From Bacteroidia bacterium (GTDB lineage Bacteria; Bacteroidota; Bacteroidia; Flavobacteriales; Flavobacteriaceae): a stretch of 8,056 nt of DNA. The notes beneath the pieces were generated by a model, which was not told the origin of the DNA, searched no databases, and saw only the letters and a program-made list of their open reading frames with translations. A program made the position numbers and the translations under genes. Each line of letters opens with the position of its first letter. The first letter of the stretch is position 1. Location of the stretch: positions 1 to 8,056 of the forward strand of contig JAUIAA010000090.1 of the NCBI GenBank assembly GCA_030425715.1, read 5' to 3'. This document shows positions 1 to 4,260 of the stretch, piece after piece.

Positions 1-837
1 CCGCCCGCATTTTATACTGCAGGTTGGCATGACCGAAAGAACAAAATACCAGCCAAGCCAAATGCCTTATTCAAAATTGGCAGTATCAGTAAGTTATATG
101 TGGCTGTTGCCATTACCAAATTAGTTAAAGATAACCACTTATCGTTTGACAAAACAGTTGCGGATTACTTTCCAGAATTGATAGGTAGAATTGAATATGC
201 CGATAAAATCACCTTGAGAATGATGGTACAACACCGCAGTGGTATCCCAAATTTTACCGACCATCCTGGTTTTTGGGAAGCACCACAGGAAAAAGGTACT
301 AATGTACTTGAATACGCACTTGATTTACCTGCTAGCTTTAAACCAGATAAGGGTTATGAATATTCTAATACCAATTATTTGTTGCTTTCTAGACTTATTG
401 AGCGGGTGATGGGTTATGGACGCCAGCAATATATAAAGGAAGAAATCTTAATTCCTCTTGGTCTTAACCATACGTTCTTTTCGCTTGATGAGGTAGATAT
501 AGACACTGTAATGAGTGGTTATTATGTAGGTTATGATGAGGATTTAAAGACTAATGATTATGGATCTATGTTAGCAACAGCACAAGATGTAGGTATATTT
601 TTGCGTGCATTAAACAATGGTTCTGTGTTTGATGAAGGAGAACAAGAAATCTATCCATATGAATACGAACATGGAGGTTTGATTCCTGGATATCAGTGTA
701 TTGCAGAATACCATAAGGATATTGACACCGTTGTAGTTCAATTTATGAACACCACTAATTTTGATGGATACAATTGGAACTTATCTCAAATCATAATAAA
801 TCGTATTGTGAAAATAGTGAAAAAACAAAAAAAGTAA
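1..837 (+). CDS. Serine hydrolase, beta-lactamase/penicillin-binding-like (class C fold), 5' end missing
   Basis: The frame is open from the first base, so the gene starts before the window; 278 codons are visible. All three signatures of the beta-lactamase-related serine hydrolase family are present: the nucleophile motif SISK (nt 82-93, in context FKIGSISKLY), the YSN motif (nt 361-369) and, in place of KTG, HGG followed by LIPGY (nt 670-690). A GTG at nt 100 could be mistaken for the start, but that would remove the catalytic serine, so it is rejected. YSN and HGG are only about 103 residues apart, compact compared with AmpC-type enzymes; this may be a natural short version or an internal loss. 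Substrate is unknown: such proteins include D-Ala-D-Ala peptidases, esterases and peptide hydrolases, and resistance should not be assumed. The last 129 bp of coding sequence are repeated at 3169-3297. Family call is firm; specific function is not. Confidence 0.88.
   Translation, partial: PPAFYTAGWHDRKNKIPAKPNALFKIGSISKLYVAVAITKLVKDNHLSFDKTVADYFPELIGRIEYADKITLRMMVQHRSGIPNFTDHPGFWEAPQEKGTNVLEYALDLPASFKPDKGYEYSNTNYLLLSRLIERVMGYGRQQYIKEEILIPLGLNHTFFSLDEVDIDTVMSGYYVGYDEDLKTNDYGSMLATAQDVGIFLRALNNGSVFDEGEQEIYPYEYEHGGLIPGYQCIAEYHKDIDTVVVQFMNTTNFDGYNWNLSQIIINRIVKIVKKQKK
702..830 (+). repeat. Direct repeat, copy A (3' end of the serine hydrolase gene)
   Basis: These 129 bp recur in the same orientation at 3169-3297, offset by 2467 bp. 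Aligning by eye gives 9 mismatches (about 93% identity) and no gaps. Five of eight codon differences are synonymous and the others are conservative (Thr/Ser, Asp/Asn, Lys/Arg), so the copies diverged as working coding sequence rather than as neutral DNA. The two copies bracket the S41 peptidase and DUF6624 genes. Confidence 0.9.
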
Positions 838-962
838 TCGACATAATTCAAAACAGTTTCTTACTAAAAATCACACACAGAAATAAGCTCTAATAGTTAA
901 ATGGATATGTTAGAATTTGAGAGAAAATCTCAATAAATTTATCTTAAATCTTAAATAAAAAT

Positions 963-2294
963 ATGAAAAAGCTAAAATTGTTTTTAATTCTAATTTCCTT
1001 AACTTATTCCTTTAATTACGTATTTGGACCAGAAATCAATAGCCCATTAACAAATGACGCACAAATCAGGACTATAAAATCTATTGGAGATATTATCAAC
1101 GATAATTACATTTTTCCAGATGTATCTAAGAAAATTACTCTTTTGCTTAATGACAAATTGAAAAATGGAGAATATGATAGGATTACAGAGCCTTTCGAAT
1201 TTGCAAAAAAAATAACTGAAGACATTCAATCATTTAATCAAGATAGACATCTAAGGGTATTCTATGAACCTAAAAGAATAGCGGAAGAAGATAAAGTAAT
1301 CAGTACTGAAGATAGTATAAGGTTTGAGCAAGATTACATAGTGTCATTAAAAAAAAATAATTATTTCTTCAAAGAAGTTAAAATACTCGAAGGTAATATT
1401 GGGTATTTAGAATTTAGAAGATTTAGAGATCCTGATTATGGTATTGAAACCGTTGTTTCCGCCATGGGTTTTTTAAGCAATACAGATGCTATAATTATTG
1501 ATTTGAGGAACAATGGTGGTGGTTCGCCAAACATGGTACAGTTTATTTGTAGTTACTTTTTTAAAGATGAAAGTGTTCATCTGAATTCTATTTATAAAAG
1601 AAAGCAGAATATTACCAAACAGTATTGGACATTACCCTATGTGCCTGGAAAAAGAATGCCACATGTACCGATATATATATTAACTAGTAATAGAACTTTT
1701 TCTGCTGCGGAAGAGTTTAGTTACAATTTACAAAAATTAAACCGTGCTGTAATTATTGGTGAAACAACAGGAGGAGGCGCTCATCCTGGAGGAAGGATTA
1801 AGGCAACGGATAAGTATAATGTTTGGACACCAACAGCACGCTCTATAAACCCAATAACCAATAGCAATTGGGAAGGTATTGGAGTTGCGCCCGACATTAA
1901 TATCCCTGCAAATGAAGCACTAATTGAAGCTCATCTTAAAGCATTAGATTCTCTAAAAAGATTAAATACTGATGAGAAAAGTCAAGAATATTACAAATGG
2001 TATTTGGAAATGGTAAAAACAAAAAATAGTCCAGTAAATATCGTCCTATCAACCTTAAAAAGTTATGTAGGTAATTATGGAATACGCACTATTAGTCTGG
2101 AGAATGGCAACTTATATTACCAACGAGAAAATACAATGAAATATAAATTGACTCCAATGACTAACGATACTTTCATTATTGAAGAATTACCAGATTTTAG
2201 GATACAATTTATTTTAAAAAATAACAAAGTTGTTGCTCTAAAAGGTTTAAACAAGGATGGTACTTCTTCTGAATATAAAATTGACATGAACTAA
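963..2294 (+). CDS. Exported S41-family peptidase (tail-specific protease domain, IRBP-like)
   Basis: 443 residues. An N-terminal signal sequence (about residues 1-20, MKKLKLFLILISLTYSF) without a lipobox cysteine predicts export. Residues about 35-105 resemble the helical domain that precedes the catalytic core in interphotoreceptor retinoid-binding-like S41 proteins (NDNYIFPD, then DRHLRVFY). The core has GNIGYLEF (144-151), IIDLRNNGGGSP (178-189) and TFSAAEEF (245-252), which places the catalytic serine at Ser247. The lysine of the Ser/Lys dyad in CtpA/Prc lies 25 residues after the serine; here that position is Gly272 within ETTGGGAHPGG, so the enzyme fits the tricorn/IRBP type rather than the Ctp type. 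Residues about 360-443 form a small beta-rich C-terminal domain of the kind often appended to flavobacterial hydrolases. The start follows an A-rich leader; the 125 bp upstream hold no exact TAnnTTTG promoter. The next gene starts 34 nt after the stop, suggesting cotranscription. Substrate is unknown. Confidence 0.9.
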   Translation: MKKLKLFLILISLTYSFNYVFGPEINSPLTNDAQIRTIKSIGDIINDNYIFPDVSKKITLLLNDKLKNGEYDRITEPFEFAKKITEDIQSFNQDRHLRVFYEPKRIAEEDKVISTEDSIRFEQDYIVSLKKNNYFFKEVKILEGNIGYLEFRRFRDPDYGIETVVSAMGFLSNTDAIIIDLRNNGGGSPNMVQFICSYFFKDESVHLNSIYKRKQNITKQYWTLPYVPGKRMPHVPIYILTSNRTFSAAEEFSYNLQKLNRAVIIGETTGGGAHPGGRIKATDKYNVWTPTARSINPITNSNWEGIGVAPDINIPANEALIEAHLKALDSLKRLNTDEKSQEYYKWYLEMVKTKNSPVNIVLSTLKSYVGNYGIRTISLENGNLYYQRENTMKYKLTPMTNDTFIIEELPDFRIQFILKNNKVVALKGLNKDGTSSEYKIDMN

Positions 2295-2328
2295 AATACC
2301 TAACACCTCGACATTCAATAAACAAATC

Positions 2329-3027
2329 ATGAAACCCTTAAGAAACTTAGTACTATTATTTATACTCACAACAATAGCTTGTGTACAAGAAAAAAAGACA
2401 AATCAAGAATATCATCCTGAAAAAGAACTTTTACTTAATAGAGAATATCTAATTGCTGTGCTAGACACGATTTGGCAGGAGGAACAAAATCCCATAAGAT
2501 TGAGAGATTCTATGATAAACAAATATGGTGCAGATTCTGAACAAGCACAAAAATATCAGGAAATATATGAGCGAAACCACATGATCAATGAGAAAAAAAT
2601 AAGAGACATTCTTGATAGTTATGGCTGGCCGAACAAAGAGATGAGTGGAGAAATGGGCAATAGGACTATCTGTAATGTTATTCAACATTCTGATAATGCC
2701 ATACGGCTAAAATATCTTCCAATGATGAAACAAGCTGTTAACGAAAAAAAACTGGAGCCTAGCTTTTTGGTTAGAGCGGAGGATAGAATTGCAACAGAAA
2801 GAGGTGATTTACAAATCTATGGTGGACAAATGAAGTATTACCCAGAAATAAAAACTTTTAATGTATGGCCTGTTTACGACCCTGTAAATATCGACAAAAG
2901 ACGCGCTGAAATCGGACTGGAGCCAATCGCTGAATTCCTGAAAAATCGATTTGACTTTGAATGGAATCTTGAGGAACAAATACTAAGAACCGAAGCATTT
3001 AAAAAGCAACAACAAAAAAATAAATAA
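2329..3027 (+). CDS. DUF6624-type predicted lipoprotein
   Basis: 232 residues. A short hydrophobic signal (LVLLFILTTIAC) ends at Cys18 in a plausible lipobox (TIAC), so the mature protein is probably a lipid-anchored periplasmic or surface protein. The rest matches the pattern I know for DUF6624: a helical charged N-terminal half, then YGWPNKEMSGEMGN (residues about 99-112), NVIQHSDN (115-122), EDRIATERGDLQIYGGQ (151-167) and VYDPVNIDKRRAEIGLEPI (177-195). The family has no established biochemical function. The conserved His and Asp/Arg residues could suggest a binding or catalytic site, but this is speculation. It lies 34 nt after the S41 peptidase and is probably in the same transcript. No strong promoter is visible in the gap. 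The end is Lys/Gln-rich (KKQQQKNK). Confidence 0.8.
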   Translation: MKPLRNLVLLFILTTIACVQEKKTNQEYHPEKELLLNREYLIAVLDTIWQEEQNPIRLRDSMINKYGADSEQAQKYQEIYERNHMINEKKIRDILDSYGWPNKEMSGEMGNRTICNVIQHSDNAIRLKYLPMMKQAVNEKKLEPSFLVRAEDRIATERGDLQIYGGQMKYYPEIKTFNVWPVYDPVNIDKRRAEIGLEPIAEFLKNRFDFEWNLEEQILRTEAFKKQQQKNK

Positions 3028-3084
3028 CATGTTACAACAATATATTCGATACGAAAATTTATATATGAACTTAAAATAAAGGAG

Positions 3085-3105
3085 GGTGATTAATAATTTA
3101 TCACC
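3085..3105 (+). terminator. Possible weak terminator after the S41-DUF6624 pair
   Basis: GGTGAT and ATCACC form a 6-bp stem with a 9-nt AT-rich loop, 57 nt after the DUF6624 stop. An A-rich stretch follows about 10 nt later rather than a clean T-run, so it would be a poor intrinsic terminator. It is listed only because it is the sole hairpin right after the gene pair. Confidence 0.25.
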
Positions 3106-3168
3106 ATAAATTATAAAAAAATCTAAAGCAGGTGGCGTATACATAGTACTTCGTAGCTATCAAAATCC

Positions 3169-3313
3169 TGCAGGATACCACAAGGATATTGACACCGTTG
3201 TAGTCCAATTTATGAATACCTCTAATTTTAATGGTTACAATTGGAATTTATCTCAAATCATAATAAATCGTATTGTGAAAATAGTGAAAAGACAAAATCG
3301 TGTAAATCTATAA
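3169..3313 (+). pseudogene. C-terminal remnant of a second serine hydrolase gene (repeat copy B)
   Basis: The frame reads YHKDIDTVVVQFMNT from nt 3176, then NWNLSQIIINRIVKIVK, and stops at 3311-3313. It matches the last ~40 residues of the hydrolase at 1-837, with about 93% nucleotide identity over 3169-3297. Everything encoding the SISK, YSN and HGG catalytic motifs is absent. The frame is open back to 3110 but has no start codon, and its first ~20 residues (GGVYIVLRSYQNPA) do not match the hydrolase, so homology begins abruptly near 3169. The tail also diverges after 3297 (QNRVNL instead of QKK). This is best read as the scar of a tandem paralogue whose front was deleted or replaced. Confidence 0.85.
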
Positions 3314-3421
3314 CTCATCTTTTAATAATTACTTAGCCGCCATTACAATCCTATTACAAATTAATGTTTCTGGCATGCATATCGGGATTGGCTTCGCCTG
3401 TCCCTAATAACTCCCATCCTG

Positions 3422-3534
3422 CAAATAAAATCTGCAAATTGTTTAGCAGCAATTAACATCTGCTCAACAAAAAAGACGCTCGAGTAAACTCGGCGTCTTT
3501 TTGTTTCGAATCTGTATTTAGCAGATTTTATTTG
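3422..3534. repeat. 14-bp perfect inverted repeat enclosing the ssrA terminator
   Basis: CAAATAAAATCTGC at 3422-3435 is the exact reverse complement of GCAGATTTTATTTG at 3521-3534, with 85 bp between the arms. The right arm starts 4 nt beyond the mature tmRNA 3' end and the terminator hairpin (3470-3502) is nested inside. A smaller hairpin, AATCTG/CAGATT (3509-3514 with 3522-3527), competes for part of the right arm. The origin could be a decayed miniature element, or a folded 3' trailer of the tmRNA precursor. No target-site duplication is evident. Confidence 0.7.
3470..3502 (-). terminator. Intrinsic terminator of ssrA (possibly bidirectional)
   Basis: The stem AAAAAGACGC-CGAG pairs with CTCGGCGTCTTTTT (14 bp, one bulged T at 3480), with loop TAAA at 3485-3488. 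On the - strand the GC-rich stem ends in a run of six T, placed 37 nt beyond the tmRNA 3' end, as expected for ssrA. The symmetric A/T tails would let it work for + strand transcripts too. Confidence 0.85.
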
Positions 3535-3721
3535 ATTGTGGAGATGGAGGGACTCGAACCCTCGTCCAAACAAGCAACTAAAGTACTTTCTACATGTTTA
3601 GTTTTTGTTTGATTTTCGATTCTAGGCTGACCAAAAACTGCCTACCCAAAACTTAGCTTTTTTAATTTCGAAATACAAACAAAGCAATTGTATTTCTAGG
3701 TTTATTTTTACGATGCCTCAA

Positions 3722-3739
3722 TCCCGATAGTTATCGGGA
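3722..3739. repeat. Palindrome inside the tmRNA pseudoknot region
   Basis: TCCCGATA (3722-3729) and TATCGGGA (3732-3739) form a near-perfect palindrome around GT. In the RNA this gives at least a 6-bp hairpin (UCCCGA/UCGGGA). From memory, similar CCCGATA..TATCGGG palindromes are frequent between genes in Flavobacteriia, so this helix may be native to the tmRNA or have been expanded by such a repeat. Confidence 0.6.
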
Positions 3740-3822
3740 AGAACGCCACAAACCAAGGCTTTCAAGAGACATTTAGCTTTCTGCCCTAGGCAGACGAGGC
3801 TCTATCTTACTGTGAATTCAGA

Positions 3823-3852
3823 TTAAGCAGCTAAAGCGTAGTTATTCTCGCC
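3823..3852 (-). other. tmRNA tag-peptide reading frame (GENNYALAA)
   Basis: Codons from 3852 down are GGC GAG AAU AAC UAC GCU UUA GCU GCU UAA, encoding GENNYALAA and stop. With the alanine carried by the tmRNA, the added tag would be A-GENNYALAA. The terminal LAA is the recognition signal for ClpXP-type proteases. The frame lies in the expected place, downstream of the tRNA-like 5' domain and just before the second pseudoknot region. Confidence 0.93.
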
Positions 3853-3946
3853 GTTTAAAAAAATGAAATCGATTTTTACGAGTACTATTTCATTGCTCGA
3901 CATGCTTATAGTTTAACCGACCTTGCTGTCAAAACCAGTCATCCCC

Positions 3947-4189
3947 AATATTTTTATGAACTTACTGCAAATGTATTAATTCTAAAATTAACAAACTTAC
4001 ATTTAAACACATTGCAAAATACGTACCAAACGCTTTTCTAGGGTAGATTTTATAAATTCGGAAATGTTGTCAGTACTACCATTTTAACAAAACTTATACA
4101 ATGGGTAGAAAACACCTATATGATAAGGGTTTGAAGACATTAAAAAGGCTTTTATTCTTTTGGCGATTAAATAAATTTATGAAGAATTA
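3947..4189. other. Divergent intergenic region between ssrA and the lyase locus
   Basis: Apart from the ssrA promoter, this AT-rich DNA shows no gene I can support. An open frame at 4101-4325 crosses the lyase promoter, operator and start codon and has no family features, so it is not called. The lyase promoter and operator follow at 4190-4242. Confidence 0.6.
3968..3995 (-). promoter_or_regulatory. Probable ssrA promoter (Bacteroidota type)
   Basis: On the - strand TTTG (3995-3992), a 16-nt gap and TACATTTG (3975-3968) match the -33 TTTG and -7 TAnnTTTG elements of the primary sigma factor in Bacteroidota; the gap is slightly below the usual 17-23. Transcription would start near 3962, giving a leader of roughly 15 nt for RNase P to remove before G3946. 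Confidence 0.6.
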
Positions 4190-4220
4190 TTTGTTTGTTC
4201 CACAAATATACATACTTTTG
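4190..4220 (+). promoter_or_regulatory. Promoter of the polysaccharide lyase genes
   Basis: TTTG at 4190-4193, a 19-nt gap, then TACTTTTG at 4213-4220 match the Bacteroidota consensus (TTTG, TAnnTTTG) exactly in both boxes and in spacing. The transcript would begin near 4226, about 35 nt before the PL6 start codon. The last three bases of the -7 box are shared with the first operator palindrome. Confidence 0.72.
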
Positions 4221-4242
4221 GTAAACCAATTTGGTAAACCAA
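4218..4242. promoter_or_regulatory. Tandem palindromic operator, GntR/FadR-like (TTGGTAAACCAA twice)
   Basis: TTGGTAAACCAA occurs at 4218-4229 and 4231-4242, one base apart. Each unit is an inverted repeat TTGGT-AA-ACCAA, and the junction ACCAA-T-TTGGT (4225-4235) is also palindromic. A further half-site ACCAA lies at 4255-4259, directly before the ATG. The array covers the end of the -7 box and the likely start site, the position expected for a repressor. The shape resembles sites of FCD-type GntR regulators of uronate metabolism such as E. coli UxuR (TTGGTATACCAA). A GntR-family repressor of alginate use is described in Zobellia. The regulator itself is not in this window, so its identity is inferred. 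Confidence 0.7.
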
Positions 4243-4260
4243 TTTTAATATACCACCAAA

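Larger units (their letters stand above)
3028..3421. other. Degenerate stretch without an intact gene
   Basis: Between the DUF6624 stop and the inverted repeat flanking ssrA I see no complete gene. It contains a weak hairpin (3085-3105), the 3' remnant of a serine hydrolase paralogue (3169-3313), and AT-rich sequence with an imperfect GC-richer hairpin at 3384-3404 (GGGATTGGC / GCCTGTCCC, loop TTC). It reads as a rearrangement scar rather than a regulatory intergene. Confidence 0.6.
3539..3946 (-). ncRNA. ssrA: Transfer-messenger RNA (tmRNA)
   Basis: Read on the - strand, the RNA starts GGGGAUGACUGGUUUUGACA, the hallmark 5' end of tmRNA, and ends with the T arm GAGGG-UUCGAGU-CCCUC (3563-3547) and CAUCUCC plus discriminator A at 3539. 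The 7-bp acceptor stem pairs 3946-3940 with 3546-3540, including one G-U pair. Length is about 408 nt. The 3' CCA is not encoded (genomic bases after the discriminator are CAA), so CCA nucleotidyltransferase must add it. The tag frame (3852-3823) gives GENNYALAA then UAA, the tag type known from Bacteroidota. Hairpins consistent with the pseudoknot domain include CUGCC/GGCAG (3793-3781) and the palindrome at 3722-3739. With SmpB it rescues stalled ribosomes and tags the nascent protein for proteolysis. Ends are inferred from pairing and may be off by one or two bases. Confidence 0.97.

Noticed and set aside
100..837. Complete 245-residue hydrolase starting at GTG 100
   Set aside because: The frame is open to base 1 and the catalytic SISK motif lies at 82-93, before that GTG, so the gene is truncated by the window edge.
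911..919. TAGAATTTG as a -7 promoter box for the S41 gene
   Set aside because: The spacing is TA-N3-TTTG, one base too long for TAnnTTTG, and there is no convincing TTTG partner upstream.
3078..3090. Near-perfect Shine-Dalgarno-like sequence AAAGGAGGGTGAT
   Set aside because: No start codon with a usable frame follows at the right distance (the nearest frame, from GTG 3086, stops after seven codons), and genes here do not use Shine-Dalgarno sequences. It also forms part of a hairpin.
3384..3404. Hairpin GGGATTGGC-TTC-GCCTGTCCC as a terminator
   Set aside because: No T-run follows (TAATAA) and one pair is mismatched; it has no gene directly upstream apart from the remnant.
3361..3573. 70-codon open frame on the - strand crossing the tmRNA 3' end
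   Set aside because: Its start lies inside ssrA and it runs through the terminator hairpin; the GRGFESLHLHN start is simply the translated T arm and acceptor stem.
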